Positions 19,768 through 30,453 of a stretch of 64,000 bases of DNA are shown piece after piece. The notes beneath the pieces are model-generated. The model ran no database searches. It was not told the DNA's origin and was given only the letters and a program-made list of their open reading frames with translations. The stretch comes from Entophlyctis helioformis (taxonomy: Eukaryota; Chytridiomycota; Chytridiomycetes; Chytridiales; Chytriomycetaceae). Every line of letters starts with the position of its first letter. Position 1 is the stretch's first letter. Location of the stretch: assembly GCA_025526915.1 (NCBI GenBank), contig JAHLKH010000005.1, positions 1 through 64,000 on the forward strand. The letters run 5' to 3'. The translations under genes and the position numbers were made by a program.

Positions 19768-22700
19768 TCAACCCTTGGCAGCAGGAATCTGTGCACGGAG
19801 CCATTCAACAAGCACAGGCTCAACACCATACCCAGCATCGTCACTCTCGCCCAGCAGGGCCATATTCTTGGCAATCTTGTTCTTGTCCTTGCCCGTACCG
19901 CCCCCGCTGCGCACCATGAGCAAGGTCTGCATCAGTCGCGCACCGGCATTGGACGGCTCCAGCTGCAGCGCCGCGTTTATATGCTCGCTCGCGCTGGCAT
20001 CGTCCAGAGCTTCCATGAGACCGTGTGCGAGACGAAGAAGGATGGGCAGCTTGGCTTTTGGCGTGGCGTCGACAAGGGACAGGGCGGCTTCGTAGCACAG
20101 CATGGCGTCTGCGGTTTGTGATGACGCGCTGTACACGCGAGCGAGTTCCTATGTCACGCCAGTTGCATTGTTAGTCGGCGCATGCCAGCCAAGGTGCCAA
20201 GAGGAAGCCAAGAGTGCACAAACCTGTAGCGGGAGTGTCCAAGTGGGAGCATTCTCAATCTCCGTTGCCATGCGCAAGGCCTGCGAGGCAGTCGCCAAGT
20301 CGCCGCTCTCATGCAAGGCACGGCCAAGCTGCACGTATCCAGCCTGCTTGATGGCTGCATTGGACACGAGGTTGATGACCGAGTCGGCGACCTGGACTGC
20401 CTGGCCAAGATACGCAGCCGAGTCTTGTTCAGCCGCTGGCTTGAGCGCGATTCCTTGCTGCAGAAGCGACTCGGCCTTGAGCAAATGTGCCCATCCAGCA
20501 GCCTCAGCCGTGTGCGCATCGCCAGCGAGTGCAAGGGCAGCATCCGCAACACGGGTCAAAACAGCGGCATGATCCAGACAAGTCAATGGAGCTGGCGGCT
20601 CGTGCGTCTCTGGGCTGTCATTGGACGCGTCGGGTGCTGCTTCTTCTGGTGCCGACCGAGCAGGCGACGGTCGGGGCGGAGGAGCAGGCACAATGGCAGA
20701 CGCGGCTTCGTGAAGCCCAAGAGCGAGCCAGTTGCTCATCGAGCTCGGAGATGACCGGATGGCACGGCAGAGTGCCGAGCGGCCGGCACGAAGACGGCGC
20801 GGCTCGCTGTCCGACAGCATAGCAAGCCCGCCGATCCGCTGCATGTCCGATACCTGTGCCGTGGTGACCGGGTTAAGCGGGTCGGGACGCGATGCAGCAA
20901 AGATGGACAGGCCCGAGACCGCCACCGATGCAGCCACGGCACTGGATGTGGGCGAGTGGCTGTCGCACAACGTAGCACAGCGTTGGTCAGAGTTAGCCGA
21001 CAGTGCATGAATGGCTGATCGCAAACAGTAACGGCTCACCAGTACATCAACTCGGCGAGTTTGGACCAGCGGGCAGCCTTCCATGGGTACCGGTGCACAG
21101 CCTTGGCCAGGAACCCACGCGCAGTCTTGGTCTGGCCCTGCAGCACAAACAGGGACGAGAGAACCCAGTCGGCTTCGGCATCCAGTGCACCCAAGACTTC
21201 AGGCTCAAGCTTGATGAGCTCAGCGGCCGCAGTTTGAGCCAGCGTCCAGTCGCCCAAGACCAGGCCCAGAGCACACAGACTGATGATCGCCGGAACATAC
21301 TGGACATCCGTGGCAATGCACTGCAACAGCTGCTGTTTGGCAAGATCGACGTGCTCGGCTGTGCCCAGCGCATAGAGAACCTGGCTGAGCAAGAGCGTCG
21401 TGTCGTTCTTGAGACGACGGTTGGCAGCGTCGTCCAGCGACAGGGTCTCGCAGACACCCAGGGCTTTCTCGAATGCATGGAGCGACTCGGCCAGATCGCC
21501 GACAAAGTAGGATGCCATGCCCTGGCCGACGTACGTGTACGCGTCCGCATGGCCCAGATCAACACACTGGGCAAACGTGGCAACGGCTTCGGTAAAGAAA
21601 CCAGCAGCGCACTCTGCGCGTGCCTTGTTCTCAAGGGTGTATGCCAGACAGCGCGTCTTTTCCGTGCTGCTCAGGTCCGTTTCATGGCTGCTCTCAATGA
21701 AGCGGATCGCACCTGCAAACGCATTGATGGCGTCTTCGTACTGGCCAAGGCGCTCAAGGACGAGGCCGTAGAGGTTGAAGGCAGCTGGATCGGCCGAGTG
21801 GCGCTCGACGCACTTGAGCAGAGTGTGAGACGCTTGCGTCAGGGTTAATGGCGAGCGGTGCGGCTGCAAGTAGCACTCGAGGCCAAACGCGTACAGGATC
21901 TCAGGCTGGACAGCAGAGGCCAGCATGCGACAGGTCAGTCCAACTAAGCAGATGCAATAAAGAGTCGGTATGCATGGACAAACCTGGGACGTGTGGCCAA
22001 GTGTGTATGCATGCTCAAACAGCTCAAACGCCTCACTGCTGCCCGTGAGTCTGGCAACATAGGCCTGTCCAAACCATGCCAGCGACCAGTCCGGATCCAC
22101 AAACTGAGCTCGAGTAAAGCACTGGCCGGCGAGGTCCAGGTCGTCCTGCAAGAGGTAAAAGTAGCCCAGATTGCACCAGACGCGCGGGTTCTGCGCATCC
22201 ACTTCAGCCGCCTTGATGAGAGCGTGCTGGCAGATCTTGGGATCCACAGCCGAGGTGTAGACGCCGAGAGCGTTCCAGTACAGCTGCTTTGACGGCTGGA
22301 TACGGATGGCGATCTTGACAAACTTGATGGCAAGCGAAAGAAGGCGCATGCTTTTACCCGACTCGTGGTTGGCTGCTGCAAGTTTGTGGGAATGAAAGTA
22401 CGCTACTCCCAGGTCGTGCGCAAAGAGATCAACGAGTGACGAGCGGTCTTTGTCTGGGCTGCCGACAACAAGCATGATGGCGCGATGGTAAGACCAGGCC
22501 GAACCGCAGAGGATGTGCTCGAGTGGCGCCACAGATCCGACAGCAGGCAACGCGCCGTCGTCGTCTTGGAGCGTAGGTGGCTCAAATGCGGATGATGCTC
22601 CGCTGATGGGGTCAACGGCAGCCATTAGATCGGCGATCGCTTCGACGTGGCTGGCCGAGAGCAGGTCGGGGACCAGAGAGGCCAGAGCAAGACACGAGTC

Positions 22701-25471
22701 TCCCAGGATCTTGGTGATGCATACAAGGTCTGGAGCAATCGACATGGCGCGATGGCATGTCCGAATGGCTTCCAGCAGTCGGGTCGCACAGCCGCCATAC
22801 CCGCCGTCCTCGTACTGCCACTTGGCATACTGGTAAAGTGTTTCTGCAAGGCCTTTGAGTGCAGGGACAAGGGTTTTTGGGTTCGCTTGTGCCGCATCAG
22901 TCTGCTCGAGCTCCTCGAGACAGGTCGTGTAGCTGGCAATCGCGTCTGGGAAGAGTGACAGCTTGTGATAGACTGTGGCCTTGAGGTACTTTGGGAAGAT
23001 GGCAGCCGATTCAAGCTCGAGGGCACGGTCCAGTGCCTTGATGGCAGCCATGTACTTGCCCTCGATCGCATAGGCCTCGCCAAGCGATGTCCACAGGATG
23101 CAGTCCTTGGCATCGATGCGCAGTGCAGTCTGGAACTGCGTAATGGCATCGACTGGCTTCTCCAGATGCTGAATAGAGACAAGCATGCGTGCAAGTTAGT
23201 CCGGTGTGGTGATACGAAGACAGTAAGCGAAGGCTACATACCAGCGAGATGATGCCGAGCTGCTTCCAAGCCCAGCCGGCACGCGGCATACTGCCGACGG
23301 CATTCTGCAGCAAGGCTAGCGCACGCTCGACGTCGTTGGACTCAAGCCACAGAAACGCGAGACTCTTGATGGCGTCTTCGTTGATGCTGTCGATGGAGAT
23401 GGCCTTGGTGAAGCATTTTGCAGCACGGACACGGTCGCCTTCGACCTCGTTGTAGTACTGGCCGAGAAGCGTGAACGTTGGAGCAAAGCGCGGATTGAGT
23501 CTGGCGGCATCGATGAGATGCGCCTGGACAAACGACGTGTCGTGGCAGTAGTTGTCGCCAAGCATCCAGTATGTGCGCGCCAGACGATACTTGATGAGAA
23601 AGGTGGCGCCGAGATTCTGGGCATCGAGCAGCTGTTCAAGGGCTTGGCTGTACTCTCCACGCAGGAAGGATACCCAAGCCAGTTCGACAAGGGCTGGCTG
23701 GTAGGCTGCGTCCAGACGGACAATCTTCTCAAAGCAGCGGGCGGCTTCGTCCAGCCTCGGAATGGAGATGAGCGTGAGACCAAGGCCGTGAAGAGCGCGA
23801 ATGTTGCTGCTGTCTGACTGCAAGATGGAGCGATATGTGGCGAGTGCCTGAGGCGTGCATCGGTGTCCGAGGTTGACGTATGCTTCGCCGAGCGTAAAGT
23901 CCAGATCGAGCAGGACACTGGTGATGGCAAAAAGCGTGAGTCGTGTAAAGAGCATTGCGCGTTTGCACAAAGAACTGGTGCACGCACTTGTCATATGCGC
24001 GGCCCGTGGTGTCCGTGCTGGATGCGGCCAGCTCCTTGGCTTTCTCAGCAGCAGCGACAGCAGCAGACCACTCGGCGCTGTCGAGATAGATGCGCGAAAG
24101 CAAGTGATATCCGAAAATCGAGGACGGACTGTCATCCAGCCCCTCGCTGATGTCTTGCACCGCATCATTGGCATCTTGTCCGTCCTGCCACTTGAAGAAC
24201 GCCCGGGCAAACTTTGCAATGGCGGACAAGTCGTCATCAGATGCATTTTGGTCCATGGCGGCGGCACTTGCAGACGGCTGGGCAGGCTTTTTCGTGGCAC
24301 GAGCAGCCGAAATGAGCTGTTGGTTGCGATCTGGAATGGCGACATCCTCTGCGTCAATGAGGATCTCGTAAGGGAGAGGATCGGCCACGCCTGCATCAGC
24401 AAGCTTCTGGGCCAAGTCGTCGATGGACGACCGCGCAGCGTCCTTTTCGTCGGCAGGCAGATGGCCCAGTTTCTTGGACAGCACAGCCAGCAACTTTACG
24501 CGAACATCTGCAATGCGAGCGCTGTCGGTCTCTGCATCGAGAAGCTGGACGTAGATGGAGTCGATGTCCGAGGCCAAGACAACCTCCCGCTCGACCTTGA
24601 TGCGGATGACGGCCAAGGGATCCGACCCAAGGCGCTTTCTGCGCAGCTCAACTTCGCGGGCAATGGTTTCGGCGTCTTCGGTCTCGCGCAGCTCGGCGAT
24701 CCTGTTCCACGTTTCGCTTGCCGAGGGAAGGTCCTGCTGGCAGATGGCAGCAAGCGGAGTGCCGGGCAGCGTCTGCCTGAGATACTTGATGGCATTTGAG
24801 CGATCCTTGCGGTCGATGCAGATGCTGATGATGCGCTGGATCGCGTCCATGCTCTTCTTGGCGTCGTTGCTGACGTTGAAGTAGCAGCGGATGTCGAGGG
24901 GCGTGTGAGAAGGGCGTGTGAGAAGGGCGGCATGCGGGTCACATAGACAGATCGAGGCCAGCCAGCCAGACAAGGGCCAGCCAGAACGAGGGCGAGAGCA
25001 CGCACGCAGCAACGTAGATTGGAACCAGCCTGTCCAGAGCAGCCACCAGCGCGCGCTGGTCGCCCGTCTTTTCGTGCAGGCTGACGAGGCCCTGTCGATG
25101 CACCGAGGGAGGGCAGGCGTCAGACGGGTGTGCAGACGGGCGTGCACAAGTACACTGCTGTGCTGCACACTGCAGGGCCACGGTGCTGGAGCACAGCACT
25201 GGAGCACTGCACAGGAGCACAGCACGGGAACACACGGCTTGCCTGGTAGGCCAGCGGCATGGACGGCGACGAGAGCGCGGCGGCCGTGTAGTCGGCGAGG
25301 GCATCGCTGACGAGGTCGAGGTTGAAGCGGGCGAGGGCGCGGAACACGAGGGCGTTGTAGTTGGCGGGGTCGTTGTCGAGCACGTCCGAGCAGGCGCTCG
25401 CTGCGTACTCGAAGTTCTTGGCCGCCAGCGCCTCGCGGGCCGCCTTGAGCTGCGCCTTGACAAACGACATG
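19768..25471 (-). CDS. SKI3: Ski complex TPR subunit SKI3 (TTC37-like)
   Basis: SKI3 is the tetratricopeptide scaffold of the Ski2-Ski3-Ski8 complex, which feeds mRNA 3'-5' into the cytoplasmic exosome. The protein begins FVKAQLKAAREALAAKNFEY at 25471, a classic Ski3 first TPR, and continues as TPRs over about 5 kb in roughly nine exons. Examples are GEAYVNLGHRCTPQALATY, YYNEVEGDRVRAAKCFTKAI and LWTSLGEAYAIEGKYMAAI. A donor at GTGAGC follows ELMYW (about 21040), and the last exon (19768-20154) ends AQIPAAKG. A Pro/Ala-rich insert lies near 20690. Exon 1 is short, and introns near 25.2 and 24.95 kb contain repeated GGGCGTGTG and GGAGCAC units. Its 3' end abuts the copia relic. Confidence 0.87.
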
Positions 25472-25753
25472 AGCGCGCGGGTCTTCGCCCTCGGATTCAC
25501 AACCAGCAAAAGGCGCAAAGGTGTGTGCTTGTGGTGGTGGTGGCGTGTGTGCCCACAACAGCCGTCGGAAGGCCGTCGGCAGTCTCTGTCTATCCGGCCG
25601 CCTGCTTGCCCGCCTGCCGCTGCCCGCCTGCCCTGCCCGCCTGCCCGCCGCCCGCCCGCCTCTGTGCAAAGGCGCACGCAGCCGACTGACGCTGAGCCGT
25701 GGCCCTGCAGAGAACCACTTGTTGGCATTTCAGACGAGACCCACCACCGCACC
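25472..25753. promoter_or_regulatory. Divergent promoter region SKI3 / REG1-like
   Basis: About 280 bp between two divergent start codons, with a GTGGTGGTGG run (about 25530-25542) and CCGCCTGCC-type repeats. No specific binding site was recognised. Confidence 0.4.
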
Positions 25754-25895
25754 ATGCCACCGACCGCAATGGCAGCAGCATTGACAGCATCGACAGCAAC
25801 AGCAGCAGCCACGTCGCCCACCAGCAGCCCCAAAAGCCCCGGCAGCTCCATGGCAGCAGCCACCACCACCAGCAACGGCAGCACCAACGGCAACT

Positions 25896-25937
<42 letters not shown>

Positions 25938-28900
25938 GCAGTGCAAGCAAGCGCCCGCAGACCGAGTGCGTCGACTACCTGTCGTTCCGCTTCGACGCCT
26001 TTGACCTGCACGAGTGCTGGCGCAACGCAACCAAGAACAAGGACTCGATCATCAACGGCAGACGGTGCGTGCTCGCTGTCTCTGTCGGTCTGTCTCTGTC
26101 TGTCTCACGCCCGTCTGTCTGTCTGTCTCACACTTGCCACTTCCCACTGCCACTTCCCACCTGCATGATCCTATGCAACCACTATGCAATCACTATGTAC
26201 TCTCTATTCACTCTCTATGCACTCCATATGCAATCACTACGCCCCCGCCATCGGCCGTCCTTGTGTCTCACGCCGGCTGCCTCGCTGCCTGTCTCACGCT
26301 GCCCGCCTCACGCCATCGCACTTGCTCACTCACACTCACACTCACTCACTCACACTCACTCGCACTCCCACTCGCACACGGCCATGGATGACGCCATTGT
26401 GCTCATCGCGTGCGCAAACGCTCGCTGCACGCTGCCCGAACCATTGATGCTCAACCGTTGCGGGCCGTGCGCTCTGCCAATTTGTTGGCTTGCCCCGCGT
26501 ATCATGGCCGCGCATCGTGGCATCGTGCCCGCTTATCGTGGTATCGTGGTATCGTGGCTTATCGTGCCGTTTCACCGTATCGCATCTTATCTCGGCGGTT
26601 TGCAACCAATCGTGGCCTCTTGTCTTCGCCTCTTGCCCAATCCGCCCTGCCTTGCCATGCTCCACCGAATCCTGTTCCACCGCATCATCCCACCCCGCCA
26701 CATCCTATTGCTCCGCCAGCCTCGAGAATGCCAGCTGGCGCAAGTTCTTCCAGCTCAGGTTCAATCTGCGCACCATCAACCCCGCCGAGCTCAACTGGCA
26801 AAAGGACAGCGACGCCGTGTGGCTCTACGGCCCCTTCCACGCCTACGACTCCATCCACGAGCTCGAGGCACAGTACGCCATCGCCCGCGCTGACGCCCAC
26901 AACCACGACCACGAGCCATACAACCGCTCCCAGTACCAGCATTTCCACCACCACAGGCACAGCACGGCCTCGGCAACGGCCGCTGCCACCAGCAGCGATG
27001 GGCATCCATCTCCTCCGGCATCGTCCTCGCCGTCCCCAACATCGTCGTACCAGCACGCCCTGCTGCCAGAGACCCCTCCCTCGTCGGTGCGATCGTCCAT
27101 GAGCGTGCCGTTTCCGTACAACCCTGCCGATCCTGCATCAAGCAGCCGCCGCCTCAAGCCTGCCCTCAAGAAACGCACTCACAAGGAAACCGACCTCTGT
27201 GAAATCCTCCGCAGATACAAGCAACACCAGCAGATGCAGCAGATGCAACAGCAGCAACAGCACGATCCGTCACTCAGCCCCTCTGGCTCCCTTCATCGCT
27301 CCGGTCAGACGACTTTCTGCGTCTTTCTCGTGGAAACGCGTTGGGAGACAGGCCGCCAAGCTCGTCGCGCTCATCGTCCATCTCAAACAGCCCGACCCGG
27401 CCCTCGCGATCTGGCTCACCTCTGGCCCTCGTGGCTCCCTCTCCACATCGCCTGGTGCTCCTGCGAGCCTTGCAACCTCGGCGCCGTTTGTTATTGGCAC
27501 AACCTCCGTTGCCTCGCCATCTGGATCGGTGTCGCCCATGCAGTCTCCTTCGGCAGGCATTTCGCCCCCGCAGCGCAAGGCCAACTTCTTTCTGATTGAC
27601 CCAATCGACATATTGCGCAGCAGCAGCAGCAGTCCACGTCGATTGACACGCAGAAGCAGATCCGCTTCTCAAACAAGTCCAGCAACGGCTCATTTTGGAT
27701 GACGATGACGATGAGGACATGGACGATGCCGAGGACGACCAAGACCCCCTCGATGCAGGGTACGGACCCAGCATCCTTCAAGGCAGCGATACCCAGCTGC
27801 GGGATGGTAGACAGCCGTTTGCCGTGTCCCATCCCGGTGCATCGTCTCGTGGTGCACCTGGAGCAGCAGCCCTCTTTGACGTCGTTGGCCGTGAGGCTGC
27901 CATGTCCGATGACGATCCTGGTGTCCGTGATCGCGCTCTGGCTCGCACGTACCACTGGTCTCAAGCCGTTGCATCATCAGCTCCCAGCCTGGAAGCACAG
28001 ACTGCCACCGGATTTGACAGCAGCAGCAGCAGCAACCAAGACGCCCCACTTTGTTCCTCGGCCGCTGCAGGATCAGTCGCGACAGTGACTGCGTCTGTAA
28101 GCCGCAACGGATCGCAAAAGAAGTTGTCGCTAGACACGGTGCTTTTGAATGCCTGCACATCGCAGCACCGGTCACTGGGCCAATCGTCTCCAGCCGCCAG
28201 AACGGCATCGTCGCTGCCATCTCCGCGAACATCGCCAAGCTTCTCGCCACTCTTGCTCGTGCGCGAGTCTGCTCTCGTCTGCCAGATGAATGCCGACACT
28301 GCATTCGAGCAGGACGACAACCGCACGCTTGCCGACCAGCCGTCCTGGTGCTCCTCAGAGGCCATCGCGGCACGCTCGTTCCTTGAGCTTGAACACTTCT
28401 TGGCAAACGAGCCCGATGTCCCTGGCGCATCAGCCCTCCTTCGCAAGCATGCAGCATCCTGTCCCGTTCCGCCTGTGAGCTACTCGACCGTTCAGCTGGC
28501 TCCCACGCATCTCAACGACGAAATCCCAACAGCCGCTGCCCCTGATGCACGGCGCCATCTGGACATTGACGCGCCGGTGATACCCACGGAGCACGTGCCG
28601 TACTCGCAGGAAGAGCTCGATCGTCTCTCTGGCCGGCTGCCTTCTGCAAGCCGCACAAGCATCTCTGGCTCTCCGCCCTCTCCATCCTCGCCGATTGGCT
28701 CGCACTCTTCAGGCTCCTTTGCTGGCAATGGGCTGAGTGGTGTACCGCTGTCGACTGCAGCGCGCATGCAGTCCAAGGACAAGAGCGAGGACGACGACGA
28801 GGACTACGGCGTGATGGAGTACATGTCCGACTCTATCCAGAATGTGCAACAGCTGGCCAACTACACGTGGTCGCTGTACAAGTGGACCTCGTGGCTCTGA
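25754..28900 (+). CDS. REG1-like protein phosphatase 1 regulator (DUF1752), frame disrupted
   Basis: REG1-type proteins bring PP1 (Glc7) to glucose-signalling targets. Exon 1 (25754-26064) has a Ser/Thr-rich start, then CVDYLSFRFDAFDLHECWRN. After a 655-bp intron, exon 2 (26720 on) resumes RRLENASWRKFFQLRFNLRT and LNWQKDSDAVWLYGPF, the DUF1752 signature. A PP1-docking-like KQIRFS then K-QVQQRLILDDDDDED lies near 27655-27705. The C-terminal 400 residues are Ser/Pro-rich and end YTWSLYKWTSWL. Between 27295 and 27671 the reading frame steps by -1 four times (near 27300, 27435, 27597 and 27670), with protein-like sequence on both sides each time. I found no introns that explain this. Either the assembly lost single bases or the gene is decaying. 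Confidence 0.68.
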
Positions 28901-29172
28901 GTGTGTGCTGGCCGTACGAGTCTTTCTTATCCGCACTCTGGCGCACACACACACACCCTTATCTATTATGGTGCACGCCTCAATACACCAACCACGAGCC
29001 TGTGCACCATCGGCATATCGTCACCACCTTCTCGCTACACACGTCTGTTTGGTTTTATCAAGGCATAACAAGGCATATCATTCGCATCCCATCACCACCA
29101 CCTTTATTATTCTCTCGGTCAATAAACACGCATCCTGTGCATCACAGCCAGTCGGCCGGCCCTGTCCGCTTG
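28901..29172. other. Convergent intergenic region
   Basis: This 272-bp stretch separates the REG1-like and aldo/keto reductase stops. It is AT-richer than its surroundings, with a short CA run near 28944. Nothing else was seen. Confidence 0.45.
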
Positions 29173-30398
29173 TCATGCAATCAGGGTTGGGTCCCAGCAG
29201 AACTTTTTGGCACCGACTCGCTCAGCAAGCGAGTCCAAGGCGGCGTAGTCGTCATGGCCCAGCACCACATGCAAGGCGTCCAAGTTCTCCTTGAGTCGTG
29301 CCTCGCTGCTTGCTTTCGGCATCACGACGCCACACCGCTCGAGAGCCCACCGTATCAGCACCTGCGCAGGCGTCGCACCCACTCGCCTGCAATCGCTGCA
29401 ATCTCGCGCCGCGCTTCCTGCAGACCCTGCGATCCCGCGTCAGCGCCAGCATCAGCGCCAGCACTGCTGGATGCACGCGACAGCGGCAAAGCCGACACCA
29501 GATCGCCGGTGCCCAGACACGAGTACGCCTGCACGACAATCCCGCGCTCACGGCACAAGCCGACCAGCCGGCGCGTCACGGGGGTCCACACCATGGGATG
29601 CAGTTCCACCTGGTTGACCAGCGGCACGACGCCGCCGTTGCCGCCGCCGTTGCCGCCGTTGTCGCCAAACTCGTCGCCATCCAAGTGTCTGTCGGTGTAG
29701 TTGCTCACACCGATCGCGCGCAGCCGGCCGTCGGCCATGGCATCGCAGAGCGCGCGCCATGTGCCGGCACGGTTGGCGGCGTTGCGCGGGTCGTGGGGCT
29801 TGCGGCCCTGCGATCCGGGCCAGTGGATCAGCATCAGGTCAATGTAGCCCTGGCAGCCGGCGCCGAGCGCTGCGATGGAGGCGGCAATGGCCTGCGTGGC
29901 CTCGTCGTAGCCCTGGGACTTTGGGGCGATCTTGGACGTGATGAAGAGCGCGGAGCGGGTGATGGCCGGGTTTGTGGCGTAGATGTGTGCGAGCGTCTCG
30001 CCAATCTGTGTCTCGTTCTGTGTGAGTGTGTGAGTGTGAGTGTGTGAGTGTGTGAGCGTGTAACGCTGGCAGAGTGCGACGGCGGCATGCCTTGTAGACG
30101 GACGCCGTGTCTGTGCACCATGGCAGGCCGTGCGAGCGTCAGATGTAGATGCAGATACGCATCCAGTTGCACACGCAGTTGCACACACCAATGTGGCGGT
30201 ATCCGAGGCGGACGGCCGTGCCAACCACCTGCCGCACGGCGTCGCCCTGCAGCTTGAACGTGCCGACTGTAGGTGCACGCACGTCGACGCAGACGCAGTC
30301 AGCAGCAGCCCCCGTCCGCATGGCAGAGCCACAAACTCACGGCCGATGCTGGGCATCTGCACGCCGTTGCGCAGCGTCACATACGCTGCCGCCGCCAT
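29173..30398 (-). CDS. Aldo/keto reductase
   Basis: An NADPH-dependent carbonyl reductase of the AKR superfamily, likely cytosolic. Exons: 30341-30398, 30189-30266, a 20-nt microexon 30091-30110, and 29173-30017. Joined they give GYRHIDTASVYKNETQIG, which contains the catalytic Asp and Tyr. Further marks are LFITSKIAP (catalytic Lys), YIDLMLIHWPG (His), GVSNYT, NQVELHP, and near the C-terminus TPAQVLIRWAL. The microexon is followed by a GC-AG intron (30018-30090). Near 29376 the frame steps by -1 between AAIAGE and VGATPAQVL without an evident intron, so the gene is either mis-assembled there or broken. Substrate cannot be inferred. Confidence 0.82.
30018..30090 (-). other. GC-AG intron in the aldo/keto reductase gene
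   Basis: The donor is AAG|GCATGC and the acceptor ACACAG. This is the only junction I found that restores the D-x4-Y active-site block in frame. Confidence 0.6.
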
Positions 30399-30453
30399 CC
30401 AGTTTCTAACTTTTTTTTACGCAAAACGTTGACGAGCACACACACAAGCAGCC
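30399..30453. promoter_or_regulatory. 55-bp divergent spacer between aldo/keto reductase and NOP53
   Basis: Start codons of two divergent genes lie 55 bp apart. A T-rich block (TTTTTTTTA) sits at about 30411-30420. Confidence 0.5.
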
